Source: Deroplatys truncata (lineage: Eukaryota; Arthropoda; Insecta; Mantodea; Mantidae). From it: a DNA stretch of 64,000 nucleotides. Positions 1-10,980 of the stretch are shown piece by piece. Position 1 is the first letter of the stretch, and each line of letters starts with the position of its first letter. The stretch lies in NCBI GenBank assembly GCA_030765065.1, contig CM060976.1, positions 61,054,539 to 61,118,538 of the forward strand, given 5' to 3'. A program made the translations under genes and the position numbers. The notes under the pieces were generated by a model, which made no database searches, was not told the origin of the DNA, and saw only the letters and a program-made list of their open reading frames with translations.

Positions 1-659
1 CTTGGTATTTAGGTTCAGTATCTTCCAGAGATGCGACACGAAGGTTTTCAAGAAAATCCCCCCACCCCAGACTACCCTTTACATGGAAGATTTTTCGAAA
101 ATTTTAATTTTCTCAAAAATGGCTCTAACGATTTTGATTAAAATATCATATGTTTAAGATATTTTTATGACAAATAAAATGTATATCTTGAATTTCCTGG
201 GAATGTCTCCAAAAGTATTCTTCATTGTGAACGACTTTTGCATAACTGGTAAACCATAAGAGATAGACAAAATTTTACTACACAAAAAATGTAGATCGCG
301 TTAAAATACACAACTTATGTCATATACATTTCTTTTGTTGAGTGAACCGTTTTCGAGATATTGCTTGTTATTTCCTTAAATTTTACAATACTTATACTTT
401 TTCTCAAATTCGTTATTCATTTTTTTTATGTTCTGGACATGCAAAGAGAATGGAATGCGCCACATAGCAACCACCGTTAAAATATTTGACTATCGCTTAA
501 AAGCTACCATATTTCCCTTGCATCTAAAAGAAAATTACCAATAAGATTGACATCTCGATATCTCGATTAACATGAAGCATATGGAGAATAAGCGTTTGTA
601 AAATTAGATTGTACAAGAGTAGAGAAAGTCATGTGAGTGTAACACATCAGATTTTTTTT
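1..659 (+). mobile_element. Rep-A copy, 3' three-quarters (cut by window edge)
   Basis: The sequence matches the interior and 3' end of the family that recurs across the window. It ends with the subterminal motif AGTAGAGAAAGT, the hairpin-forming TGTGAGTGTAACACA, then CAGA and a run of T. The 5' hairpin and microsatellite would lie left of the window. It has no coding capacity. Near-identity over long stretches to the copies at 36.6 kb and 38.1 kb suggests a fairly recent insertion. Confidence 0.88.
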
Positions 660-1011
660 ATTCACATGGCTCAGTATCCGCTGAATCCAACGGATTTGTT
701 GTAGGTGTCGGTTTTCAGCCCATCAATTGCAGGAATGCATTACCCAGCATTCATAAACAACGCACTCAGCGGTTGTTTTATTAGCACGATAAATATGCTG
801 CAGTCATGCTCGATCGAATCATTTTCCAAGGAAAACTGTGGTTCAAATAATGTTGTATGTACTGAAGAAAGTCGGAGCTCCATCGTACATGAACCACGTC
901 CGTATGAAAATGTATATCCTCAAATAGCACAGCCAAATTACTATTTACCAACCGATTGTACTGGGTTCCGTTATGTCGTTGTAGAAGAGTATATAGAAAT
1001 AGTGTGAAATT

Positions 1012-1172
1012 TTATTTATGGGTGCTCTTTAACTGCTATGGTTCTTAGCGCTCCTTCTATATTGGGCGTGAAAGAACCGAAATTTTGCTCAGAGGCTCTT
1101 TTCAGGCTTTTACGTGCCTTAAATCTACAGGAGGCCATGCTAAGGAGTTTTACGCCCGAAAAATGTGGGTTG
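1012..1172 (-). mobile_element. SINE-A fragment
   Basis: Read on the minus strand this matches the body of the tRNA-derived SINE-A seen at 8390, 21481, 24071, 55061 and 56786. It has the GGGCGTAAAA block, the ACGTAAAA block, the CTCTGAGCAAAATTT block, and the 3' part containing CGCCCAATATAGAA and TTAAAGAG. The tRNA-like head is missing and the middle carries a deletion, so this is a 5'-truncated, decayed copy. Confidence 0.75.
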
Positions 1173-2030
1173 TCGAATTTTACTGACGGTTATAATTTAA
1201 TATTTCGCTTAAATTCCGCTTGAATTACGCTGTGAGCCTGGCAATTCCGTATTTTCAATTCAATTATTACAGAAATAGCTGTGAAGTAAACTAAAGGATA
1301 TAATTAGAGTACAAAGGTAGATCAGGATGTCTACTGCCTTGAAGGTTTAAAATTCCAGTATATTTCCAGCACCAGTTTTGACAAAATTCCAGTACCACAT
1401 CAGTCATGTTGCAGTAAAAATGCAGCACTACTCTAATGCGTGTTGTGGTTAGTTTAAACATCTTTACTGTTTTATTTTGTTTCCATAGCCGCAATATGAA
1501 GCTGTGTTTATTACTAGCTGCCATACCGATGTTACACGGGTGTCTTTTTAAATCTCTAATGATGATTTAATTAAATTTACTCCCTGCACTCTTTATGAAA
1601 TTATTGTACAACGATCTAGAAAATGTTTTATGCTAAATTCTCCCCTTTACCGTTTAGAATTGCAATTTCATAAAACTTCCATCGCAAGCATTCATAATAA
1701 TGGACCGGAAATTCACGTAAAAACTGGGAATGAAACATCAGCAGATATTGTATTCCTAATTTTAGCCTCCTTCATTCCCTTCCCCGCAACAATCTTCATA
1801 TTCTGAAAATGTATAACCTGTAAAAGAATTTTAGGAGTGAAAGATTATCCAAAAGTTTAAATCATTTTTACATAAGATAAAAAATATGAAAAAAATATAA
1901 TCCAAAGCAATAACAAATACCTATTTCATTAACAAGATTTTCGAAGAATCAACCATCTGAAAATTCAATCTGAAATAAATCAAAGTAATGTGAATAGATA
2001 TTTCATCCAATATTTCCAGTATGTAATCAC
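1173..2030. other. Mostly unassigned A+T-rich sequence
   Basis: No coding region or recognised element could be supported here, apart from a possible terminal inverted repeat at 1323-1336 (see the hAT-like locus). Short open frames in this stretch show no domain or codon signal. Confidence 0.4.
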
Positions 2031-2100
2031 TAGACTTCGGATCTTTAGGTCCTAAAAATGTGATTTTAGGCTCCTAAAAAGGTCCTAAAAAGTAGGGAAA
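2027..2100. repeat. Candidate hAT end with TTTAGG-rich subterminal motifs
   Basis: The stretch CTTCGGATCTTTAGGTCC followed by repeated TTTTAGGCTCCTAAAA motifs lies just beyond the C-terminal end of the transposase relic. A similar start (ACTCGGAATTTTAGGCC) bounds the non-coding element at 15561-16525. This is probably the 3' terminus of the hAT element. The opposite terminus was not found. Confidence 0.45.
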
Positions 2101-2329
2101 TAAGTCTTTAATAGGCACAATAAATAAACAAACTTTATGCATCACGCCATGCAAAACACAGTGATTAATGTTTTATTTCAAAACACACTTAAATACAGTA
2201 GGATAGATAAGATAACATAGTAATTGAACAATAATTATATAAAAAAATCTGTGTCACTGTCAGTCAATTAAAATATGAAGGACAGAATCATGTCTTACAT
2301 GAATTTTAAAAATTAAAGCAACATTGTAA

Positions 2330-3540
2330 TTTTTTAAATGACAGATTCTTCAATTTCACTTTTGGCCGTAATTTTGTCCACAATAAATAACAAGAAGCAT
2401 TTCCAGATGATGTGGGGTAAGTTTGTCTTTTGTCGGTAGGAATTAGCTTAAATGCTCAAAAAGATCTCTCAACGTCTGCGGTGGTGACTGGAACATATTT
2501 GAAAAGAGAAGCCATATGGTGATTAAATCCTGTAGGGAGACCTGTCTCACGCCCGCTTAAAATATCTGATACTCCTTTCAGAGCCGTATATCCAGGATTT
2601 TTGGCGAGCACAAGTTGCAGTTTTTTGGAAACAATTTTCCCAACCTCACCAACAGCTTTGTTTAACTGGCTTTCTGCTCTTGTAAATAATGTGATTGTTC
2701 AGTGTGACTGAGCTTTGATGATTCTAATTGCTCTATACTATCTGCTAAAAATGTGAAATAAACGCGAATATATGACAGATCCTGTCTCAAAGCTTTCTCT
2801 CGTAGGACGTCCTGGGCAACCTTAATACACTGCGATTCTTCTTCCGAGAAACTATTTACAACCTAACACTGACAATGTTCTCACTCTAATACTTCACAGC
2901 CTGCAGCCACGTACCCCATTTTGTCAAAATAGGCGCTGGTGGCAAGGGCAGATTGAGACATCTTTCTTTGAAAGCTGCAATTCTAGAATTTAACTTTAAA
3001 AATACTTTCTTTGTGGAGAAATTAAGTCATTGATTTTGGGGAACTGGTTTCGAACCTCCTCTGCTACTCGAAGTGCACGAGCCAGACAAGTAACGTGTTT
3101 CCCAGCTGCTGCATCAGTGTATAGTAACAGCATCCTTTACACCATTCGGATACAGTACTTTTAGTTCGGAGTTTACGAAGTAGGCAACTGATTGAGCATT
3201 TGTTTTCCCCAACACCTTCGAACAAATCAAATGAGAATTTCCATAATTTTCTTCATCTAATTTCCCTACAATTAAATTTGATATACTTCGCCCCAGGGCG
3301 TTTGTGGTTTCATCTACGGAAATCCAGATGTAGGAATCTCCTATTTCTGTCCTTATTTCATTCAGCTGTGATTCATACACCACCTAAGATAATTTTATCT
3401 AAGTGTCGATTCGGAGGGTATTCTTTCTCTGCAATAGTTTTCTAAAAATGACTTCATTGTTGTATTTTCAACTACATTTCAAGGAATGTGGCTGCAGCGA
3501 ATGCTTTACACATATCAAAACAGAACCAAGATTTTATTTT
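2330..3540 (-). pseudogene. hAT-like (DUF659-type) transposase relic
   Basis: On the minus strand the translation can be followed with stops and frameshifts. An N-terminal piece near 3530-3460 reads like MCKAFAAATFLEM. The best block is an open frame at 3114-3383 with IGDSYIWISVDETT and LIVGKLDEENYG, typical of the DUF659 core of arthropod hAT-like transposases related to CGGBP1-like and ZMYM-like proteins. The C-terminal end near 2460-2500 reads VTTADVERSF followed by a stop, which corresponds to the conserved C-terminal dimerisation region of hAT transposases. The family would act in the nucleus as a DNA transposase, but the frame is broken several times, so this copy cannot encode the protein. 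Family assignment rests on motif memory, not a search. Confidence 0.75.
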
Positions 3541-3734
3541 TGAACTAATTCCAGTAAAATTTCGGCATATCCAGTGTGTAAAAAAAATTCAAGTATATAT
3601 CCAGTATGTCCACTAACAGTAGACACCTAGGATCTCATATCAACGTGAAGCTACAAGGAAAGTGTGCATTTTAAACGTTAGCTGTATATGTGTTCTGCAT
3701 TCTTAAAAAAATAACAAAAATAGGTGATATTACT

Positions 3735-3815
3735 ACGATTGAACCCCGGATCTGCTGTTCTGAAAACATACACTGCAAACCACTCAGTTACCTTCATGCT
3801 TCAAAAGTGTCGGCT
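3735..3815 (-). mobile_element. tRNA-like SINE head, degenerate
   Basis: On the minus strand TAACTGAGTGG (A-box-like) is followed about 40 nt later by GGGGTTCAATC (B-box-like), the spacing of an internal RNA polymerase III promoter in a tRNA-derived SINE. No body or tail could be matched to the other SINE families here, so a chance match or an isolated tRNA pseudogene remains possible. Confidence 0.4.
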
Positions 3816-3959
3816 TTTCTAACATAAAACTCGCCTTGCCGTTCTGAACAAAGCAATGTTTTTGTTCGTTCTTTTTTGTACCGTAAATTCCTCTTTACGT
3901 TAATATATGTGTATATTTATTTGAAATAATAGTTCAGTTCAGTTCTTCGGCATTGATAT

Positions 3960-5100
3960 GAAAGTGTGTTTCTATCCCGTTCGTCCTCACTATTTGGAGA
4001 CATTCAAGTCATCCCAGACCACCAGTTTGGATTTCGTCCTGTGCAATCTACAATCCAGCAGCTACTGAGGGTGGTGGAGCCAGTCGCCCTGGGTTTCCAG
4101 GATATTTCCTTCACCGCCGCAGTATCTCTGGACGCGGAGGCCTTCTCCACGACCTGGAACGCGGGTCTCCTATACAAACTCTTCCAGATGGACCTACCAA
4201 CCTAGTTTATCAACATTTTATACAATTACTTCGGATACTGCACTTTCAAGATAAGCGAAGAAAACATCTACACTAAGACAAGTAAGAGGCGGACTCCCCG
4301 AAGACTCTGCACTATCTAGCACGATCTTCTGTGTCTATATGGCAGTCTTCTCAAAAGCCGCAAAGCAATATAGTCCAGTACGCTGACGACGTGCTGCTGT
4401 CCTATGCAACGAACAAATTTTCAGAGCCTTCAGCCCTATACAGCAACACCTCTGCTTCGTCCAGAGTGGTGCACGTGTTGGCGCATCTCCGTTAAAGCGG
4501 ACAAAAGCCACACCATTCAACGCCGCGTCCCCGCAGACCCCAACATTTAGGTAGAAGGCCGAAAGACTGAATGGAGGAATCCGATCACTTGACTGGGAGT
4601 GAAACTAGATAAAGGCTTAATTTTTCGATAACATCCGAGACCTGTCCGCTCGGGCGCAACGGCCTGATTATACCTCATGCTAAGGGCGGCGATGTCTTTT
4701 CGCTTAAAGCTACATGTTTTTTTCGAGGCTTTACGCCTGCGGGATCTGGAGCATGCTGTAGACAGCTGGTTGCTATGGCTACAGCGCGCGCAGAATTGAG
4801 GACTCCGGTCCATCTATTCTGTTGGCCGCTCCTTCCCCGCGATATTGCTCCATAAAGCCTCATCGTTTTCATACGTGGAACATGAAATTCTACGACAGTC
4901 TGCCTCAACATCGAAACGTCCTAGTTAAGTCTCTTGGGGATTATAACCCCCGAACTCGTCGCTTCAGGCACATCCGGTTCCCCACATGGCTTGCGGACTT
5001 ACCATATAACACTGAAGCACCTCCAACAGAAGCGAAAGCTGAGCTTCATATAATCCAACCAAGGATCAAAATTGACAATCTCACCCATAATTAAATTTAA
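3960..5100 (+). pseudogene. Jockey-like LINE reverse transcriptase relic
   Basis: Reverse transcriptase of a non-LTR retrotransposon, which would copy element RNA into DNA at the target site. Frame one (3966-4205) reads IPDHQFGFRPVQSTIQQLL, then the first catalytic aspartate block SLDAEAFSTTW. At 4373-4414 another frame reads VQYADDVLLSYATN, which contains the YADD catalytic box. A third frame (4822-5094) has the C-terminal tail with FYDSLPQHRN and HIRFPTWLADLP. The three frames show at least two frameshifts, so the copy is dead. The block is more GC-rich than its surroundings, as is usual for Jockey-clade coding regions. The N-terminal endonuclease is absent, consistent with 5' truncation. 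The following 100-250 bp may be 3' UTR. Confidence 0.85.
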
Positions 5101-7330
5101 AAACCAAAATCAACTAAAGGGCAGAAGGGCCACTGCATCCCAGAGACAGCCGTCAGGAGCAACATGCTACCTCCTGTCCATCACACCAACCTAATTTAAA
5201 ATTATGATTCTAAAACACCCTATTCTATCCATATCCTGCGGTAAAATCCTGTTGAGGGTAGGCACGCAGCGAAAGCACTCGGGCTGAACCTCAGCCTGCT
5301 GGCAGCCAAATGGATGGAAAAGTGAAGCGCACGTACTATCAAAGGGGTTAGGCTCTCGGCATGCAGCAGTGTGATTCTTTTAGAAAATAATCCAGCCGCT
5401 CACGTATTGTTCCCCAACTTATGTAGATATCGTGTTTGCTTCCTTCTACTGGATGTTAATAAGGCAGCTTTTATATCAGGAACTAGTTTCGTCTCTCTCT
5501 CTCTCCCTCTCTCCCCCTCCCCCCTCTCTCTCTCATAAGTGAAGATTGCACTAAAACATTCGTTTTTTTTCGTTCTTTGATTAAACGTTAAAACAAATGT
5601 TTCGATTTTACTTGCTTGCATTCATTATACTTGATTTTAATGTTTAACATCAAATTTTTTGTTGAAAAAACATGAAAGGCCTGTATTGGGAATACAAACC
5701 CTAACAAAAGTTAATGTCATTCCCGCAATGTGGTAACACATTCACGTGCAAGAGAAAAAACGCGGTTGTCACGTCTATTTTTCAAAGCGCTTTTCTACAA
5801 ATCTATGAAAGAAATGTACGCAACAAAATACCTCTTCCATTGAGCAGAGTGAAATATTCATACCAAATTTCACCGGAGCCAAATTTCACAAATGAGCGCG
5901 CAATTACCATTTATGCCAAATTGAAGTGTGTTTGTACTCAAGACGTCCTCAAAAAATCGCCAGTTCCTGCGGTATTACATATGAAAATACATTTCGTATA
6001 AATGAGAAGCAATCCATAGACATCAATACATTCCTCCATTCTGCTGCGCTTTCTCATTCTAACGCCTGAATCGCGCAAGCCATGGTCACACATCGTGCTT
6101 AAGAAGTTTTGCACAATGTTCGTAATTTTAGGTAGGTACAGTGCGCTGTTTGCAACACTTCTGTAATATCGAGATCTGTGAAACTCGCTTCCAAGAGTTG
6201 ACCTCGAAACATTTAAACCCATACCCACGCTGGCGCAAGTTCGAAAATAAATTGAACATTTTGATCTTCGAATGTCTAAGACACACAAGTGGAATGAATT
6301 TACCGCTCGATTCCTCTGCTGCTATTATGAATAAACTATACTTCTTACAGCCTACACGTAGCTTAAGAAACCAACTTGCATGAAGATTGTGTTATACTTG
6401 TATTAAAATTCACTTACTTTGCAACATTCAGTCCACGGAAAAACTTGGCAATGTCCTGATCTGAAGATTGCCAGGGTAAGCCTCTTGCTCTTACTACACA
6501 GCTGTTGTCCACTTCCTCATTCTTTGAGCTGCAACAAAAACAAGAAGACTTACTCAGTCAACAATGTATTTATTTTGCAAACATACAATTACTGAGAGCT
6601 TGCAATGAATCACACGGCTTAGCAAAAAAATTAAAACCCAATGTGCCTCCTGTTGGTATGTATGTTACTGGTTCAATATTGAAGTTCTCTTCGTTTCCTT
6701 GAATTCAACACCGTGTAGCTTGTAGTTCGACCGTTCTCCTTGATAACATATACAGAATTCTCCAAATACGTCTTACCTAGCTTTAAGAGGAAAACTGTAC
6801 TATCTGGATCATAGTTGGAGGCCCCCCCCCAAAAAAAACCTTACAAAGCTTATATGCCATCTCTTATGCCCTATCTCTTCGGTAGTTTTGACTTTGGAGT
6901 CATGGACATTCTACATTTTCTTTTCAGAATTAATGAAGTTGGTAACTTCTTTACATGAAGAAAGTACATGGCAGTTCTTGAAAATACTATCTAACCTGTA
7001 TTTGAATCAACACAAATGCCACTTCTGAATAAATTAACAAATTAAAACCAGTTCTTTGATTGGAATTCCATGCACAGTGCTATAGTTGCCACAACGGATC
7101 GCAAGCTGAATTTCTTTTTTTTTCCCCTTGCAGTGTTACACTTTTTATTTTCGGGATTGGGAATTCTCCTTTCTTTATTTAACCTTATTTAATATAAAAT
7201 TTGCCAATGTTAATTAAATGTATTGCAAGTTCATCTTCCCTTGTTTGTGGTGCGCACTTTGTCTGTCTACCCCTCTCTGAGGTCTTTAACCAATAGTGTA
7301 ATTTTTTACTTTCTCTGCGGCATCATTTAT
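5101..7330. other. No supported gene; CT-rich patch at 5491-5533
   Basis: Beyond possible LINE 3' UTR (to about 5350), I see only A+T-rich unassigned sequence with an imperfect CT tract. The open frames at 5714-6001, 5938-6288 and 6141-6383 overlap on opposite strands, show no recognisable domain, and look like chance frames. Confidence 0.5.
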
Positions 7331-7399
7331 GCATGCGATTTCGTGTCGTACAAGTGCAACGCTATTTGAAAGCATATGAGTTAAATAGAAGCATTTATA

Positions 7400-8016
7400 C
7401 CATGCGACGCGACAGTCGCACAATATTCTATGCCGTACGACCTGAAAAACACGTCGCATGGTCTTTCAGTTCGAACGACACATACGACAGTCGCAATGTG
7501 GCTAGATAGCTAGACAGTCGAATGACCTCAATATATGAACGTATATGGGCGTGTTGTCGCACTGTAAACAGGACAGTGGAGTCAGTGCTGCCAATCCAGA
7601 GCTCTAGTTTTGATTTTTCAGTGTGATTTGTGCTTTCACATGTTGCAAGAGTGACCTGATTTTCGTTTATCAAGTATGGACACGGAACATTTTATACAAG
7701 GAATTCATATTGAGAGTTCAATTAATTTGGGACGTTGCCTAAGAAAATTACAAGAATCACGACAAGAAGCGATTTCCCAAAGAGGTTCCTAAATGTGCTG
7801 TCTACGAAACTTATACTGTTTATCTCGGATGTACACTCCAACGCCGGTTTCGTCTGCCGCCCGCCCCCCAGTTAGTAACAATAGCACAACACACATACTA
7901 TTTAGCTGTCGAAACAAATGTGGAGATAGGCTGGTAGAATTGATTTCCCAACAATAGACAGTGCGACACGTCGCATGCATAGACTACAAAAAAAAAATCA
8001 TGCCGCGTCGCATCAT
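7400..8016. mobile_element. Candidate TIR element rich in GTCGCATG motifs
   Basis: The left end has ATGCGACGCG (7403) and the right end has its inverse CGCGTCGCAT (8002-8011). Further GTCGCATG/CATGCGAC and GTCGCAC/GTGCGAC motifs cluster within 120 bp of both ends. The interior has a short open frame from an ATG at 7676 (starting MDTEHFIQGIHIESS) with no recognised domain. A roughly 0.6 kb non-autonomous DNA transposon fits, but no target-site duplication could be established. Confidence 0.4.
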
Positions 8017-8051
8017 TCCTTGTCGTGCGAAATGAAATCACATACATAAAT

Positions 8052-8177
8052 GTGGCCTACTACGCACATAGGTGGAGAAGTATACTGCATTCCACCCAAA
8101 ATAACGATACAGAGATTTTAATGGAAATACATGTTTTGAGGCCCCTGAATTCAAAAAAGCATTTTGGGAAAAAGAGG

Positions 8178-8216
<39 letters not shown>

Positions 8217-9110
8217 CGCAGCGTAACTCAAAAACGAAAAGTCCGATAAACATCAAACTTGGTATTTAGGCAATATCTTCCAAAGATGCGACACCAAGAT
8301 TTTAAAAAAATCCCCCCCACATCAAACTACGCTTTACATGTAACTTTTTTTTATATAATTTTCTAAAAAATTACTACGCTTTTGATTAAGGTCTTCCTCG
8401 TGATCTAGTGGTACCATACACCTCTAGTTCCCAAAGTCACGGGTTCAAAACCCGGCGGAGGGCGACGGATTTTCTCGGGCGTAAAAATCTTTAGCATGGC
8501 TTCCTTCGAAGGGAAGTAATGCCGGTGGTACCGTGTCATGAATTTACGGCGCGTAATATAGCCTCAAGCCTCAAGAGGCATGAGGCCTCTGAGCAAAATT
8601 TCCGATCTTTCACCCCCAATATGGAATGGGACGCTAAAAACCATAGCAATTAAATAAAGCTCAATTTAATTTAATATTTTTATTAAAATACCATATATTA
8701 AATATATTTACATGACAAATAAAATGTATACCTTGAATTTCTACGAATAGCTTGTGAAGTCCTCTTCATTCGGAAAGAATTTTGTATAATCTACATCTCT
8801 AAAACGTACAATTTATTTAAATTTTTTTTTATTTGGTGGAATAAGCCATTTCCGAGATATCCACTACTAATGCTTCGAATTGTTCGATACTTAGCCATTC
8901 TTTTCAAGTTCTGCCGATTTTCAGTTGTTTTTCGCGATGTCATGGAAAGAGAAATGGGGTTTTAAGCCAGCGTATAGCGTCCAGTTTTAAAACATTTATT
9001 TATCTGGATTAAAATGTAGTATATAGAAAATAAAATTTCTTAAGAATAATTTTATATCCACCGACAAGCAACAGAGGGTAGAGAAAGTCGTGTGAATGTA
9101 ACACATATTT
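8052..9110 (+). mobile_element. Rep-A copy, diverged, split by a SINE-A
   Basis: It starts at a degenerate 5' hairpin, runs through the landmarks ATTCCACCCAAAA and CATGTTTTGAG and a (TG)n(CG)n tract at 8179-8219, and continues to the terminal AGAGAAAGTCGTGTGAATGTAACACA. The body is interrupted at 8390-8676 by a SINE-A. It is clearly older than the copies at 10-15 kb, because many positions differ. Confidence 0.8.
8390..8676 (+). mobile_element. SINE-A inserted in Rep-A
   Basis: The tRNA-like head has the A-box-like TGATCTAGTGG and the B box GGTTCAAAACC. The CTTCCTCG start partly pairs with GGCGGAGG, like an acceptor stem. The body contains GGGCGTAAAAATC and CCTCTGAGCAAAATTT, and the end is TTTAATTT-rich. 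Flanking TTTTGATTAA (8380-8389) and TTTTTATTAA (8677-8686) differ by one base and are the likely target-site duplication. The interrupted host is Rep-A at its ATTTTGATTAAAATAC segment. Confidence 0.85.
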
Positions 9111-9717
9111 TATCTATTGGTAAAACGCTCATCTGAGCTGATGGCTAAACTAAGCTCTAGCGCCAATACCTTTCTTAGACGTGCCTACCTCGGGTATATA
9201 TTCCTTCTCACAGAGCGCACCATGGTTGCAAAACCTCAAAAAGAGACGTCACTCAGGCACTTCCTGGTTCAGCCAATCCAACTACTACACTTTGTAGACT
9301 GTCGTATTCACAATCTCATGAATAGTCCAAACATATTTTAATATAAAGCAAACAAACGCAAAATGGCTTCAATAAGAAGCCAATGATCTCCACAGAGCAC
9401 AGAACAGCAGTCACTTGCCTTCGAGTACTACAGCACAGGCCGTCATGAAGACACGTGACTCACGTGGCAGATAACTGCGTTGTATGGGAGAATGCCATTA
9501 AAACACTATAAAGCGTATTAAAATTTGAATAATAAAAGGTTATATGGCCTTTGATTGCCATTTACATTGGAGTGAGAGAAAAGCTATTTTTACGCACTAA
9601 ACCACTGTTAAATGATAAACTAAGCTTGGACTCGCATACCACAAATTATTTCTATATGCTTATCCGTTCTTTCAGGTAAGAAATAAATATGTAAATTGTA
9701 CCTCTAGTATTGCAACC
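9111..9717. other. Unassigned spacer
   Basis: No repeat family or gene recognised. The open frame at 9117-9341 starts directly at the Rep-A end and has no visible domain. Confidence 0.4.
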
Positions 9718-10090
9718 AAAAAAATCTGATGTGTTACACTCACATGACTTTCTCTACTCTTGTACAAACTTTTTTTACAAACGCTTATTCTCCATCTACT
9801 TCATGTTAATCGAGATAAACATTTGCAGACTCTATCTTATTGCTAATTTTCTTGTAGATGTAAGGGGAATATATATTTACAAGCGCAATATAGACATACA
9901 GTAGCCTTTAAGCATATACATATCTCTTAATAGCTGGTTGCTAGGTGCAGCACCATTCCCTTTGCCACAGATTAATACTCTTTGCATATCAAAGACAAAA
10001 AAATGAATAACGAATTCCCATTTAAGAAAAGTATTGAAAAATTTAAGAGAATAACAAGCAAATATCTCGAAAATGGCTCACTCAACAAAA
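9718..10090 (-). mobile_element. Outer Rep-A copy, 3' part (interrupted)
   Basis: Reading rightwards from the CTGATGTGTTACACTCACATG end this is the 3' third of a minus-strand Rep-A. It stops at CACTCAACAAAA, where another Rep-A begins, and the remainder resumes at 10978. It belongs to the variant whose outer partner is at 39620-39904, sharing an internal CTTTGCCACAGATTAATACT block. Confidence 0.85.
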
Positions 10091-10980
10091 AAAAATCTGA
10101 TGTGTTACACTCACATGACTTTCTCTACTCTTGTGCAATCTAATTTTACAAACACCTATTCTCCTATGCTTCATGTTAATCGAGATATCGAGATGTCAAT
10201 CTTATTGGTAATTTTCTTGTAGATGCAAGGGGAATATGGTAGCTTTTAAGCGATGGTCAAATATTTTAACGCTGGTTGCTATGCGGCGCATTCCATTCTC
10301 TTTGCAAGTCCAGGACATAAAAAAATGAATAACGAATTTGAGAAAAAGTATAAGTATTGGAAAATTTAAGGGAATAACAAGCAATATCTCGAAAACGGTT
10401 CACTCAACAAAAGAAATGTATATGACATAAGTTGTGTATTTTAACGAGATCTACATTTTTTGTGTAGTAAAAATTTGTCTATCTCTTATGGTTTACCAGT
10501 TATGCAAAAGTCGTTCACAATGAAGAATACTTTTGGAGACATTCCCAGAAAATTCGAGATATACATTTCATTTCTCATGACATTATCTTAAACATATGAT
10601 ATTTTAATCAAAATCGTTAGAGCCATTTTTGAGAAAATTAAAATTTTCGAAAAATGTTCCATGTAAAGGGTAGTCTGGGGTGGGGGGATTTTCTTGAAAA
10701 CCTTCGTGTCGCATCTCTGGAAGATACTGAACCTAAATACCAAGTTTGGTGTTTATCCGACTGTTCGTTTTTGAGTTATGCTGTTCACACACACACAGAC
10801 ACACACACAGACACACACACACACAGACACACAGACACACACACGGACATGTTTCCAAAAATGCTTTTTTTGGATTCAGGAGGTCTCAAAACATGTATTT
10901 CCGGTGAAATCTCGGTATCGAATTTTTGGGTGGAATGCAATACTTCCCCTACTTACTATACGTAGTAGAGAAAGTAAAAA
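10091..10980 (-). mobile_element. Rep-A full-length copy, reference for the family
   Basis: A complete element nested in an older one, which fixes both ends. In its own orientation it begins ACTTTCTCTACTACG inside a T run. The following AGTAGGGGAAGTA can fold back on that start to give a 5' hairpin. A CA/GT microsatellite (10784-10850 here) follows about 140 bp in. The 3' end has the inverted motif AGTAGAGAAAGT, then TGTGAGTGTAACACA (stem TGTG/CACA), then CATCAGA against a T run. There is no open frame with a domain. These features fit a Helentron-associated non-autonomous element, an assignment made by analogy with DINE-1/HINE structure. Confidence 0.85.

Noticed and set aside
1..659. Rep-A as an ordinary TIR transposon with ACTTTCTCTACT ends
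   Set aside because: The inverted motif at the 3' side is about 24 bp internal, that extra sequence is present in all complete copies, and no target-site duplication is visible outside T runs.
705..1007. 100-residue plus frame after the first Rep-A
   Set aside because: It begins in unassigned sequence, has no recognisable domain or signal peptide, and no nearby splice or promoter logic. Treated as a chance frame.
8025..8256. Histidine/threonine- or cysteine/valine-repeat peptides across dinucleotide tracts (also at 18-20 kb, 27 kb, 33 kb, 36-38 kb)
   Set aside because: They are direct translations of (GT)n, (CA)n and (CT)n tracts.
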